From Thalassobacillus devorans (GTDB taxonomy: Bacteria > Bacillota > Bacilli > Bacillales > Halobacillaceae), in NCBI RefSeq assembly GCF_011761345.1, contig NZ_JAASRY010000001.1, positions 1-64,000 on the forward strand: 64,000 bases of DNA, read 5' to 3'. Position numbers and translations under genes: made by a program. The notes below the pieces were generated by a model. That model was not told the origin of the DNA, did no database searches, and worked only from the letters and a program-made list of their open reading frames with translations. Below are positions 15,785 to 24,800 of this stretch, piece after piece (position 1 is the stretch's first letter; each line of letters starts with the position of its first letter).

Positions 15785-17257
15785 TTAATGATTGGATAAA
15801 GATGCATCGGCTTTATGATAAACCCCGAGACGTTTAACAAGTTTTGAACTATCTTCGTTTAATCCGGTGATTTCCACATCTTTATCATGTTCACGAAACT
15901 TGAGGACGAGCTTATCAATTGCTGCGACTGCGGAATCATCCCAGATATGGGAGTGGCTGAAGTCGATTTTAACGTAATCAGCATCCGCATTGAAATCGAA
16001 ATGCTTGATTAAATTATCGACAGAAGCAAAGAATACTTGTCCTTTTACGGTATACGTCAACGTACGTGTTTGTTCTTCGAATTTCTTAGCTACATGGACG
16101 GAAGAAATTTTTGCAACGAAGAAGATGGCACTTAAGATGACACCAGCAAGGACACCTTTGGATAAATCATGTGTTTTAACTACTGTTACAACGGTAACAA
16201 TCATAACGGCGGCATCTGTTTTTGGCATGACATGAAGCTTTGTCAACGAACTCCAGTCGAATGTGCCGATGGATACCATGATCATGACTCCGACGAGCAC
16301 GGCCATTGGAATTTGTACTAATACATTTTGGAACACGATAATCAACAACATCAGGAACACACCGGCGACAAGGGTGGATAACCGGCCTCGTCCTCCTGAT
16401 TTTACATTGATGACCGATTGTCCGATCATGGCACAGCCTGCCATTCCCCCGAAGAAACCAGAAACGACGTTGGCAACCCCTTGTCCACGTGCTTCTTTAT
16501 TCTTATCACTTGGTGTATCCGTCATATCGTCGACGATTTGAGCCGTCAATAAAGATTCCAACAAACCGACAAAGGCTAAAGCTAAGGCGGTTGGGAAAAT
16601 GATCTGCAAGGTTTCGAATGTCAATGGAATGTCAGGGATCAAGAAGATTGGCAAGGTACTTGTCAATTCTCCCATATCTCCTACAGTCTTAACATTGATG
16701 CCTGTTGTTGTGACGAGAATCGTCATAGCGATGATAGCTACTAACGGAGCTGGTACTGCTTTAGTGATGCGAGGGAATAAGTATATGATTCCTAAAGACC
16801 CTATTACTAAAGCATACATAGGCCAGCTCTCACCGACAAAGTGAGGAAGTTGGGAAGTGAAAATCAGAATTCCGAGTGCGTTTACGAAACCGATCATAAC
16901 GGAACGCGGAATGAATTTCATAAATTGTCCGATTTTTAGAGCGCCTAATGCGAATTGGATAATACCTGTCAATATAGTGGCGGCCAGCAGGTATTGCAAT
17001 CCATGCTCCGCAACTAAGGTTACCATCAATAAAGCCATGGCTCCTGTCGCGGCGGAAATCATTCCTGGACGTCCGCCCATAAACGCGATAACGACAGCGA
17101 TACTAAAGGAAGCATAAAGACCCACCATCGGATCTACCCCTGCGATGATCGAAAAAGCGATCGCTTCTGGAATCAATGCCATGGCTACGACCAGACCTGC
17201 CAGTACATCGTTCTTTACGTTTCCAAACCATTGATTTTTTATTGTTTCTACGTTCAA
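15785..17257 (-). CDS. SulP-family anion transporter with STAS domain
   Basis: A 490-residue SLC26/SulP protein with about 12-14 membrane segments (residues about 15-370) and a C-terminal STAS domain (about 390-485). The first helices ([30 protein letters not shown]) are the SulP signature, and [20 protein letters not shown] is also conserved. It would carry sulfate, bicarbonate or another anion together with sodium or protons; substrate cannot be decided by eye. It is divergent from a uspA gene, a pairing often met for SulP genes and perhaps a link to stress or bicarbonate supply. Confidence 0.9.
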   Translation of the reverse strand: MNVETIKNQWFGNVKNDVLAGLVVAMALIPEAIAFSIIAGVDPMVGLYASFSIAVVIAFMGGRPGMISAATGAMALLMVTLVAEHGLQYLLAATILTGIIQFALGALKIGQFMKFIPRSVMIGFVNALGILIFTSQLPHFVGESWPMYALVIGSLGIIYLFPRITKAVPAPLVAIIAMTILVTTTGINVKTVGDMGELTSTLPIFLIPDIPLTFETLQIIFPTALALAFVGLLESLLTAQIVDDMTDTPSDKNKEARGQGVANVVSGFFGGMAGCAMIGQSVINVKSGGRGRLSTLVAGVFLMLLIIVFQNVLVQIPMAVLVGVMIMVSIGTFDWSSLTKLHVMPKTDAAVMIVTVVTVVKTHDLSKGVLAGVILSAIFFVAKISSVHVAKKFEEQTRTLTYTVKGQVFFASVDNLIKHFDFNADADYVKIDFSHSHIWDDSAVAAIDKLVLKFREHDKDVEITGLNEDSSKLVKRLGVYHKADASLSNH

Positions 17258-17539
17258 TGCTGCACCCCTTTTCTACTATTTAAAAACTGACGCACTGTCC
17301 GTAACAGTGCTATTTCCGGCAAGAACGAAACTGATTATATCACTCAAGTACAATTAGTGGTAATTGCATGTAAGCGCATAAATTCGACACATACTTACAC
17401 ATACTTTTATTTGCTTCTGTATAGTAGAGGAAATCAAGTTTCTGCTATTTTTATAGTAAAAATTTCATGAGAAAAAATCTTTTGTCTGTATCAAAACGTG
17501 ATAAAATGAAAGGACGAATTTAAAGAGAAGGAGAAAGCT

Positions 17540-17959
17540 ATGTACAAGAATATTTTAATTGCTGCTGATGGATCCGATCACTCTATCCGTACAGCCGAAC
17601 AAGCAGCAGAGCTTTCAAGACTCCAGGGAAATGCTCATATTACTGTCATTTATGTAGTCGATGGAGATACTTCCAAGCACGATGTGCTCGCGGGAGGAAA
17701 CCAGGCAACAATCGATATGAAACGACTGGAACGATTGAAGCCGATAGAGGAGCGCCTGCAAAAAGCAGACGTCAACTATGAAGTAGTATTAAAGCGGGGA
17801 GAACCAGGACCAACAATCGTCAAATATGCCAATGAAGAGGATATTGACATCGTTATTATCGGAAGCCGAGGTCTTAACACGCTTCAGGAAATGGTATTAG
17901 GAAGTGTCAGCCATAAAGTGGCGAAACGCGCGGAATGTCCAGTCATGATTGTAAAATGA
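17540..17959 (+). CDS. universal stress protein UspA family
   Basis: A 139-residue single-domain Usp protein. The N-terminal strand NILIAADGSDHS carries the nucleotide-contacting Asp, and the C-terminal motif IGSRGLNTLQEMVLGSVSHKV has the G-2x-G-9x-G-S pattern of ATP-binding members. It probably acts as a nucleotide-dependent stress or energy sensor in the cytoplasm. GAGAAGGAG precedes the ATG. The neighbouring divergent gene is the SulP transporter, so the two may share a control region (17258-17539, AT-rich, no certain promoter seen). Confidence 0.92.
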   Translation: MYKNILIAADGSDHSIRTAEQAAELSRLQGNAHITVIYVVDGDTSKHDVLAGGNQATIDMKRLERLKPIEERLQKADVNYEVVLKRGEPGPTIVKYANEEDIDIVIIGSRGLNTLQEMVLGSVSHKVAKRAECPVMIVK

Positions 17960-17966
17960 ATCATAC

Positions 17967-18005
17967 AAAAACGCTTGAACCTCTACAGGGATCAAGCGTT
18001 TTTTA
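17967..18005. terminator. terminator between uspA and ABC permease
   Basis: AAAACGCTTGA pairs with TCAAGCGTTTT, with T- and A-runs on the two sides; it serves the convergent pair. Confidence 0.85.
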
Positions 18006-18008
18006 AAT

Positions 18009-19661
18009 TTATCGAGTTTTAAGAAACTTAGTACCGATTAATTTCCGGAGAGCTACGTGGCTGATGCCAATAGCAATTGTCAATAACAAGGCAAGTAAGA
18101 GCGATGTCATCCACAGACTTTGAAGAGAGTCAATATTCCATAACAGCAGGACGATAAATCCAAACGTCCCCATTTCAATTAATAATGCTATCAGGCTGAT
18201 AAAGCGTGACTTGAATACTTCCTGTTCATCTGTCCAATTTAGCTTAGGGTCGTTCAAATCGAGTGACGTACCTACCAGACTGGTGAACCAGCTTGCTAGA
18301 AACGTCAAGATAATCCAGGCAATAAACAATGCAGGAGGCATCTGAATGACAGCAAGGCCTACTGCCGCTAATAAAATGATTGAAAGCAAATTTATCAGCC
18401 AGGCTGTCATCACTTTGCTGAAAATCACAGTTTTTGCCGGGACAGGCAAATACAAATTAGCGGGCCAGCTTCGACCATCTCTTGATATGGAGGAGTAGGA
18501 GGCTGGATTGACCCCCAAAATGAACAACGTCAAGATAAATAATAACAACAGGGGAGCTTTACCATCGAACTGTTCTAGCATAGAGCCAAGTGCTCCAATT
18601 GATCCCGAGGAACTTTCAAAAACCAGGATAACGACCAAAAAGACTGGCCCAAACAAGCTTTGCACCACAATCTGCATAAAGAATGTCGGTGTTCTGAAAA
18701 TGATACGTAACTCTTTCAAAAGTAATGCCAAAAACACGGGCTGAGTTTTAATTTTTTTAGATACCTTACCAGAATTAAATTTTTTCGTACTTCCTGCTGT
18801 AAGGCCAAGCACTCCTTTGAAATAAAGCTTTTGACCGGCGGTCAGGAATAAGAAGATAGTTCCTACAGATAAAGCGAGCAACAGCAACAGAAAAAATAAT
18901 CCATTCAGAGCTTTTGCATTTTGTAATGCCATGGTGCTGAAATAAGCGGTAGGGATCATGCCAGTTATTATATTTAATAATCCATTTTGCTGTTGAATGA
19001 GCTGTGCGGCTCCTTCAGCGGTCTGTTCGGGATTTTGATTAAGACGGATGATAACGTTGAAGCCGATTATAAAAACAAAAGTAAGCAGACCGGCGAACAC
19101 TTTTGTGCGATCTTTATTTTTTGCGATATTGGCAAAGCGCATGAAAAACATCAATAGGATGGCCATCATCGTAAAAGGGATGACTGGAAAAATAAGGAAC
19201 AGCAACAGTGCATATATGTAGTAGATGAATCCTGCACCACTATGAATGCCGTACAACGTCAAGATAGGGACCATCAGAACACCGCTTGTTACATAAAGGT
19301 TGATGAATGGTGCCGCGGCTTTCCCGGCTAGCAGCTGGTAGGGATGGAAAGGGTAGGGAATAAAACCCTCAATGTCTTCAGCAAAATAAAAGGAGCTTAA
19401 AACCGAGCTCAAGCTGACAAACAACAGAACAATAGTCATACCTACGAACAATAGACCAAGCAGTGCGTTTTCATTTCCTGACGGTGCCAGCTGGTCGTAT
19501 AGTGTTTCTACGATGGAATTCAGCACACTGATGATAATACCTGAAAAAGGAATCAAAAATATCGCTAATAAAACATATCCGATTTTTTCTCCGCTGCTTT
19601 TGCCTGCCAAAGAATACTGCATTTTTAACATCGTTCGGATTAAACGGAACGTTTTATTCAT
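18009..19661 (-). CDS. ABC-2 type exporter permease (about 12 TM)
   Basis: A 550-residue membrane protein with about twelve hydrophobic segments in two halves joined by a charged stretch near residue 290 (STKKFNSGKVSKKIKTQ). It contains the SISRDGRSWPANLYLPVPAKT motif seen in large firmicute ABC permeases, where a loop meets the ATPase. Its ATG overlaps the preceding ATPase stop by eight bases, so the two make a two-gene exporter. The substrate is not apparent; related systems handle peptides, drugs or signalling compounds. Confidence 0.85.
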   Translation of the reverse strand: MNKTFRLIRTMLKMQYSLAGKSSGEKIGYVLLAIFLIPFSGIIISVLNSIVETLYDQLAPSGNENALLGLLFVGMTIVLLFVSLSSVLSSFYFAEDIEGFIPYPFHPYQLLAGKAAAPFINLYVTSGVLMVPILTLYGIHSGAGFIYYIYALLLFLIFPVIPFTMMAILLMFFMRFANIAKNKDRTKVFAGLLTFVFIIGFNVIIRLNQNPEQTAEGAAQLIQQQNGLLNIITGMIPTAYFSTMALQNAKALNGLFFLLLLLALSVGTIFLFLTAGQKLYFKGVLGLTAGSTKKFNSGKVSKKIKTQPVFLALLLKELRIIFRTPTFFMQIVVQSLFGPVFLVVILVFESSSGSIGALGSMLEQFDGKAPLLLLFILTLFILGVNPASYSSISRDGRSWPANLYLPVPAKTVIFSKVMTAWLINLLSIILLAAVGLAVIQMPPALFIAWIILTFLASWFTSLVGTSLDLNDPKLNWTDEQEVFKSRFISLIALLIEMGTFGFIVLLLWNIDSLQSLWMTSLLLALLLTIAIGISHVALRKLIGTKFLKTR

Positions 19662-20376
19662 TACTGGTCAGCTCCAGAAAAACTTTTTCCAATGTTTCAT
19701 CTGCTTCAAATTGTTCTTTCATTTCCTTCATGTTACCTCTGAATTGGAGTTTACCTTTATTAATGATGGCTACTTCATCGCATAATTGTTCCACTACTTC
19801 GAGGACATGGGTGGAAAAAAAGACAGTATTACCTTTCGCGGCATGTTCTCTCATCATTTCTTTTAACGTATAGGACGATTTTGGATCCAGACCGGACAAC
19901 GGTTCATCGAGTATCCACACGTCAGGATCGTGTAATAATACGCCACTGACGACTATTTTTTGCCTCATCCCGTGAGAATAGGTTTGGATATGGTTGTCAA
20001 GCGCTTCATATATTCCGAAACTTTTCGTCAAATTCTCGATTTTTTCCTTGCGGATATCTTTGGGAATATCAAATATGTCTCCGATGAAGTTCAAATATTC
20101 GATCCCTTTTAAGCGGAGGAAAATGTCCGGGCTATCTGGTACGTACCCAAAAAGCTTCTTCGCTTCAATCGACTGGCTGGCAATATCATAACCGTTCACG
20201 GTAATTGTCCCTTCGTCGATTGGGAGTATACCGGTAATCATTTTAATTGTCGTTGATTTTCCTGCCCCATTTGGACCAAGGAACCCGAAAATCTTTCCGT
20301 CGGGGACGACTAAGTCCAGGTTTTTGACTGCTGTTTTCCCAGCATATTCTTTCGTTACATTTTTAATGGTAATCAA
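19654..20376 (-). CDS. ABC transporter ATP-binding protein
   Basis: A 240-residue ATPase with Walker A GPNGAGKST (residues 34-42), a signature written SHGMRQK in place of LSGGQ (a variant common in this exporter class), Walker B VWILDEPLSGLDP and the switch histidine in FFSTH. I start at TTG 20376 because GAAGGTGGG stands six bases before it; the frame stays open for twenty more codons without a ribosome site. It pairs with the 550-residue permease that follows. Confidence 0.9.
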   Translation of the reverse strand: MITIKNVTKEYAGKTAVKNLDLVVPDGKIFGFLGPNGAGKSTTIKMITGILPIDEGTITVNGYDIASQSIEAKKLFGYVPDSPDIFLRLKGIEYLNFIGDIFDIPKDIRKEKIENLTKSFGIYEALDNHIQTYSHGMRQKIVVSGVLLHDPDVWILDEPLSGLDPKSSYTLKEMMREHAAKGNTVFFSTHVLEVVEQLCDEVAIINKGKLQFRGNMKEMKEQFEADETLEKVFLELTSNE

Positions 20377-20468
20377 TTGAATCCCACCTTCTTTGTGTTC
20401 CTGTATATATACGATTTCCCTGGAAATAAGTTTCATTGTGAAGGTTATTAATGGTTAGGAAGTAGCAA

Positions 20469-20972
20469 TTAAGTCAAAAATAGAACCATCATATATTCAT
20501 CGAAATAGATATTGCCATCTTTAATGGCGTTTTTTTCAGTTCCAAACACAGTAAAGCCGAGGGATTGATATAAACGGACAGCTGGTTCATTAGTAGACAC
20601 AACGCCTAAAAGTAACTGTTCTATATCTATTTGTCTTGCATCTTCGATAGCTTGCTGCAACAGCCACTTCCCTATATTCTTTCCGCGTGAGCGAGGAGAG
20701 ACATACATGGCTAGGATATCAGCTTTATGAGAGAATTTTTTGTGGGATTGACGAAGCATGGTAACTGTACCGACCAGACCGGAATCTATAAAAGCTCCGT
20801 ATGTAAAATTATTATCACTAGTCATTCGGTCGGCTGCCTCCGAGACGGGGTTTTCCCTGGCTACAGCATCTTCATAGGTAGTGATAAACGCATCGGGAGA
20901 AGTTTTCAGGGCTTCTAAGCGTAGGGTCCAGTACGCGGAAGCATCTTCTGATTTTAAACGACGTATTTCCAT
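20469..20972 (-). CDS. GNAT-family N-acetyltransferase
   Basis: A 167-residue GNAT enzyme. The acetyl-CoA-binding element is ILAMYVSPRSRGKNIGKWLL (R/Q-x-x-G-x-G/A type, here RGKNIG), followed by QLLLGVVSTNEPAVRLYQSLGF, the usual strand 5-helix 4 motif. The start follows AAGAGGTGG. It would acetylate a small molecule or protein amine in the cytoplasm; the substrate is unknown. It lies upstream of the ABC exporter on the same strand but with its own 90-base gap. Confidence 0.88.
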   Translation of the reverse strand: MEIRRLKSEDASAYWTLRLEALKTSPDAFITTYEDAVARENPVSEAADRMTSDNNFTYGAFIDSGLVGTVTMLRQSHKKFSHKADILAMYVSPRSRGKNIGKWLLQQAIEDARQIDIEQLLLGVVSTNEPAVRLYQSLGFTVFGTEKNAIKDGNIYFDEYMMVLFLT

Positions 20973-21209
20973 TGTTATCCACCTCTTTTAATTTTATTGA
21001 ATACAGTAGCCTATCTTTTTGTTATTGTAAATAGAGGAAATGAAAAAAATTGAGTAAGATAGTGCGTTCCCAGGTATGTCAGCTGGCCGTATTATGGCGT
21101 TTCTCACTCAATCTGATACAATAGCGTATGGTTAGCCTATCACATTATATTTCGTTATTATCTATAATAGTTGAAGGATATTGATATATAGGAAAGAGGG
21201 GAACAGAAT

Positions 21210-21962
21210 ATGATAAAAAGAAAAAGCAAACGGGAAATCGAATTAATGCATGAAGCTGGTAAGCTGCTGGCACAGGTGCATAAGGAATTGCGGAATTTTA
21301 TCAAGCCTGGCATCACGACGATGGATATAGAAAATTTCGTCGAGAAGTATTTAGAGAAGCACGGAGCTACAGCTGAACAGAAAGGCTACCAGGGCTATGA
21401 ATTTGCTACTTGTGCTTCGATCAATGATGAAATCTGCCACGGTTTCCCGAGAAAAGATGAATTGAGAGATGGAGACATTGTGACGGTCGATATGGTCATT
21501 CGTTTAAACGGCGGATTGGCGGATTCCGCCTGGACCCATCCAGTCGGTACCATCAGTGAAGAAGCCGGGAAATTGATGGACGTAACCAAAACATCTTTAT
21601 ATAAAGGGATTGAGCAGGCTCGTGTCGGCAACCGTATTGGTGATATCGGTCATGCGATCCAAAGTTATGTGGAAGGCGAAGGATATTCGGTGGTCCGCGA
21701 TTTCACCGGTCATGGTATCGGGGAAACGATTCATGAGGACCCGTATATCCCTCACTTTGGAGAAGCTGGAAAAGGCGCTCGCTTGAAAGAGGGTATGGTA
21801 ATAACCATTGAACCGATGGTGAATATCGGAGGCTGGGAAAGCAAGATGGACACCAACAATTGGACGGCACGGACGGTTGATGGTTCTTTGTCTGCCCAGT
21901 ATGAACATACAGTTGCCATCACCGCCGATGGCCCCGTAATTTTGACTGAACAGGAAGATTAA
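21210..21962 (+). CDS. map: methionine aminopeptidase, type I
   Basis: A 250-residue MetAP that trims N-terminal methionine from new proteins. The five metal ligands are visible: D94 (TVDMV), D105 (LADSAWTH), H168 (FTGHGIG), E201 (TIEPM) and E232 (QYEHT). CHGFP, which contains the substrate-site histidine, is at residues 76-80. The length fits the MapB/YflG type rather than the map gene in the ribosomal operon, so this is probably the second isozyme of the cell. The ribosome site is GAAAGAGGGG. The gene is alone and ends in a strong shared terminator. Confidence 0.92.
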   Translation: MIKRKSKREIELMHEAGKLLAQVHKELRNFIKPGITTMDIENFVEKYLEKHGATAEQKGYQGYEFATCASINDEICHGFPRKDELRDGDIVTVDMVIRLNGGLADSAWTHPVGTISEEAGKLMDVTKTSLYKGIEQARVGNRIGDIGHAIQSYVEGEGYSVVRDFTGHGIGETIHEDPYIPHFGEAGKGARLKEGMVITIEPMVNIGGWESKMDTNNWTARTVDGSLSAQYEHTVAITADGPVILTEQED

Positions 21963-21967
21963 ATAAA

Positions 21968-22014
21968 AAAGCTGTTTCCAAAAGGCTGGTCGAAGCCAGT
22001 GGAAACAGCTTTTT
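21968..22014. terminator. bidirectional terminator of map and hydrolase
   Basis: AAAAGCTGTTTCC pairs with GGAAACAGCTTTT; an inner GGCTGG/CCAG arm strengthens it, and A- and T-runs flank it. It reaches the stop codon of the convergent hydrolase gene. Confidence 0.9.
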
Positions 22015-22881
22015 TTAGCGGTTCTCAACCGTTTGTTTTTCAGCTGCGGCCTTGGTGTGCTCCTGCAAAAAGTCCAGACGTTTTCGCCAGACAGCATTTG
22101 CGTGTTCTCCAATCCAAATTAGGTGGCTGTCTGCCGGGACTTCATAAACTTCACTATGAGGGATAAGTGATTGCAGTAGAATAGCATTCGAATAATGAAC
22201 ACTGCCATCTTTCTTGGCGTACATTCCTAATACAGGGACAGTTAGTTTAGATAAATCAATCGGCTGGTGATCCAAATCAGTGGAAAACCCCTTTCCGGAA
22301 TGGGAAGTGGCTAACATCTCATAGACGAACTTACGATCTTGATTGGATAACTGTTTTAATAATTTTTCAGGATCTTCCGTCGTCAGTTCTTTGAGCATCA
22401 TTTTCATTACGAAGTCCGGGTGCACTTTCAACAATCCTCTGAGTCCTTTCCAGACGAGTGTCCCCGCCGTGCCAAATAACAGCTTTCCTTTGCGTTTAAA
22501 CCTTACCTCCCAAGGGGTTACAAGGGCAGCTTCTAATATAAGCGAAGTAACACGCTCAGGGTAATAAAAAGCAAGGGCAAGTCCTGATGGACCGGCAGCG
22601 GATACAGCGATAACCTGGACAGAGGGGATTGCCAGGTGATCTAGGATTTCTATCAGTGTATCTGCAAAATCTTCCGGCGTCTTTCCGGTTTTAATATCGG
22701 TTTTATCATAACCTGGACGGGAAACGGTCAGCAGTTTATAACCTTCGTGGATCAGGCTTTGGTGGGAAAGGTCCGTATCACGGCTGCAATGGCCGCCTTT
22801 CAGTAACAAAATCACTGGTCCTTGTCCTTCATACCTGAATTCAACCAGTCCTTTTGAAGTTTCCAATAATACCGGCTTCAT
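22015..22881 (-). CDS. alpha/beta-hydrolase fold protein
   Basis: A 288-residue alpha/beta hydrolase. The oxyanion region is LLLKGGHCSRDTD (about 25-37), the nucleophile elbow AVSAAGPSG places S94 in an A-x-S-x-A context instead of G-x-S-x-G, an acid is likely in KKDGSVHYSN and the histidine is in PADSHLIW (about 254). So the triad seems present with a relaxed elbow. The enzyme class (esterase, peptidase, dehalogenase) cannot be told. There is no signal peptide. It is divergent from the cobalamin-binding-like gene. Confidence 0.82.
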   Translation of the reverse strand: MKPVLLETSKGLVEFRYEGQGPVILLLKGGHCSRDTDLSHQSLIHEGYKLLTVSRPGYDKTDIKTGKTPEDFADTLIEILDHLAIPSVQVIAVSAAGPSGLALAFYYPERVTSLILEAALVTPWEVRFKRKGKLLFGTAGTLVWKGLRGLLKVHPDFVMKMMLKELTTEDPEKLLKQLSNQDRKFVYEMLATSHSGKGFSTDLDHQPIDLSKLTVPVLGMYAKKDGSVHYSNAILLQSLIPHSEVYEVPADSHLIWIGEHANAVWRKRLDFLQEHTKAAAEKQTVENR

Positions 22882-22925
22882 TCTTTCACCCTTTCCTTTC
22901 GTTTATTGATACTTTAAATATAAGC

Positions 22926-22931
22926 TATAAT
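22926..22931 (+). promoter_or_regulatory. -10 element of the BtuF-like gene
   Basis: A perfect TATAAT, 46 bases before the TTG start codon. The -35 is weak (TTTATT at 22902-22907, spacer 18). An in-frame ATG inside this -10 cannot be the start. Confidence 0.45.
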
Positions 22932-22977
22932 GGAAGAAAATGAAATACCTGACAATTCAGAAATGGGAGGAGATTTT

Positions 22978-23760
22978 TTGCGTATTGTATCGATTTGTCC
23001 CAGTAATACAGAATTACTTGAATATCTAGGGAAAACAGAGTGGCTGGTCGGAGTAGATGACTATTCGGATTGGCCGGAAAGCGTTAATCAGCATCCGCGC
23101 GTCGGTCCTGACTTATCAATTGATATCGATAAAGTCGCAGCGTTGAAACCTGACCTTGTACTGGCATCATTGAGTGTGCCAGGGATGGAAAGAAACATCG
23201 AAGGCTTAAAAGAGAAGGGGCTGCCGTTCATTATTCTCAATCCTAATACATTAGAAGAGATCGCAGAGGATCTTGTCACTGTTGGGAAGGCGATTGGAAT
23301 AGAAGCTGAGGCAAGATATAGGAAAGAAGAGTTTTTACAAACGATTACTATCTACCGTAACAAGGCAGAGGAGTTAAAAGATCGTCATTCTTTGTATTGG
23401 GAGTGGTGGCCGAAACCAATTTTCACTCCTGGCAAAGCGAACTGGCTGACAGAGATCAGTGAACTTGCCGGAGGGTATAATATTTTCCGTACAGAAACGG
23501 AAGCGAATGTTAAAACAGATTGGGATGATGTATTAGAACGTAACCCGGATCATATTTGTATGGTTTGGGTGGGTGTGAAAGAAGAAAAAATGAACCCGGC
23601 GCTTGTGAAAAAACGACCGGGTTGGATGGAGATGGCTGCAATAAAGGAAGGTAGAATTCATGTCCTTGAAGAATCTCTTTACTGCAGGCCCTCTCCACGG
23701 CTATTGGAAGGCTTAAAAAAGCTTGCCGAACTGCTTCACCCTGAAACAAAATGGAACTAA
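22978..23760 (+). CDS. BtuF-like cobalamin/iron-binding fold protein, no signal peptide
   Basis: A 260-residue class III periplasmic-binding fold (Fer4_NifH-unrelated; the BtuF/FepB type): RIVSICPSNTELLEYLGK, VGVDDYSDWP, KVAALKPDLVLAS and AGGYNIF are its landmarks. The start is TTG 22978, since GGGAGGAG lies six bases before it and the protein then begins MRIVSICPSN. There is no signal peptide or lipobox, so the protein would stay in the cytoplasm; stand-alone copies like this occur in many Bacillaceae and are usually called cobalamin-binding proteins, without proof. YWEWWPKPIFTPGKANWL is a conserved aromatic patch that may form the ligand cleft. It overlaps the convergent lactamase-fold gene by four bases. 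Confidence 0.85.
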   Translation: MRIVSICPSNTELLEYLGKTEWLVGVDDYSDWPESVNQHPRVGPDLSIDIDKVAALKPDLVLASLSVPGMERNIEGLKEKGLPFIILNPNTLEEIAEDLVTVGKAIGIEAEARYRKEEFLQTITIYRNKAEELKDRHSLYWEWWPKPIFTPGKANWLTEISELAGGYNIFRTETEANVKTDWDDVLERNPDHICMVWVGVKEEKMNPALVKKRPGWMEMAAIKEGRIHVLEESLYCRPSPRLLEGLKKLAELLHPETKWN

Positions 23761-24584
23761 TGGATGTTCCGCTTGTGTTTAGGAATCGCAAGCTCGCGAA
23801 AATTATCTGCTAGTTCATTCAGTTGCTTGGTAAGGATTTCGCCTTCCATTGGAAGACCATGTCCGGTAATGGCGACAGAAGGATCGAGTTCCGCCAGACG
23901 TTTGACGGATGCTTCTGCTTCCCTCCAGTTATGCGTATAATACGCGGGTGGTCCGTGGACATGCTGGGCCTGGGTGAAAACAGATAAACTGGATTCCGTT
24001 TTTTCGGTGGTGAATGCATCACCTGCGATCAAGGCTCGGTCCTTTTCCCGGAATAATGAAATGTGCCCTGGTGTATGCCCAGGGGTATGGATATAACGCC
24101 AATCCGGTAAAAATGGTAATGTCCCGTCTTCTGGCAATTTTTCCGCAAACTTGGCAAGGTTTTTTCCACGTGATGGGAAGAACGGAGAGAGTAAAGCGAT
24201 CGTCCCGCCTCCTACAGTTGAATCCCCGACCGGATAATCCCGTCTTCCAATGACATAATCCCATTCCATTGGATGGACAAACAAAGGGACATTCCAATGT
24301 TTGCATAGGTATTTGGCCGATCCGACATGATCAAAGTGACCATGGGTCAGAATGATTGCTTTAGGAGGACGGTTTCCGAACCGCTTTTCACACGCTGCCT
24401 GTATCCGCTCACCGTAGCGGGCAATACCGGTATCAATCAACACCCAATCGTTTGATCCTTCAGCACCAATCATACAAACATTGGCAACCAGCGTCTGGTA
24501 AATCGCCAGATCCTCTTTGATGATATCGGGTTCCGCATGGTCCATTTTCCAGCCTTCTTGTAAATGTTCCTCATGCTTATCCAT
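23757..24584 (-). CDS. metallo-beta-lactamase fold hydrolase
   Basis: A 275-residue MBL-fold enzyme with the zinc motif THGHFDH at residues 80-86, a further histidine in HTPGHTPGH, the bridging aspartate in LIAGDAF and the last histidine in ITGHGLP. This complete set argues for a binuclear hydrolase of the glyoxalase II / YflN type. The substrate is unknown. It lacks a signal peptide. AAGGAG lies eight bases before the ATG. It shares four bases with the convergent BtuF-like gene. Confidence 0.9.
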   Translation of the reverse strand: MDKHEEHLQEGWKMDHAEPDIIKEDLAIYQTLVANVCMIGAEGSNDWVLIDTGIARYGERIQAACEKRFGNRPPKAIILTHGHFDHVGSAKYLCKHWNVPLFVHPMEWDYVIGRRDYPVGDSTVGGGTIALLSPFFPSRGKNLAKFAEKLPEDGTLPFLPDWRYIHTPGHTPGHISLFREKDRALIAGDAFTTEKTESSLSVFTQAQHVHGPPAYYTHNWREAEASVKRLAELDPSVAITGHGLPMEGEILTKQLNELADNFRELAIPKHKRNIH

Positions 24585-24641
24585 GTCTCATACTCCTTGT
24601 TTTCTTTTAGTCTTCATAGAAAACAAAGATGTTATACATAA

Positions 24642-24761
24642 GAAAAGCGCAAGCGCCCTGAAAGACACGGCACGCATAAGCAAAACGACTGGAGGAAGGA
24701 GTCCTTCCCTTCCGCAAGACGGGTTGCTTATGTCGCGAGTGTCTGGGCGCTGAAGCTAGCC
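24642..24761 (+). repeat. interspersed foldback repeat, family C, copy 2
   Basis: It begins AAAAGCGCAAGCGCC and ends GGCGCTGAAGCTAG, the same ends as copy 1. Inside, GCGCCC/GGGCGC, AGACAC/GTGTCT and GCATAAGCAA/TTGCTTATG build one long stem, so the element is a large foldback structure. It occupies the gap between the MBL and nhaC genes. Confidence 0.6.
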
Positions 24762-24800
24762 AACTAAGATTTTATACTTTCTTATCTTTTAAAATAAACG

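Noticed and set aside
21040-21130. ATTGAGT/ACTCAAT dyad before map as a riboswitch or terminator
   Set aside because: Loop is long, no T-run and no known riboswitch core could be read.
24642-24761. Insertion sequence
   Set aside because: Only about 120 bp, no transposase frame; kept as a foldback repeat instead.
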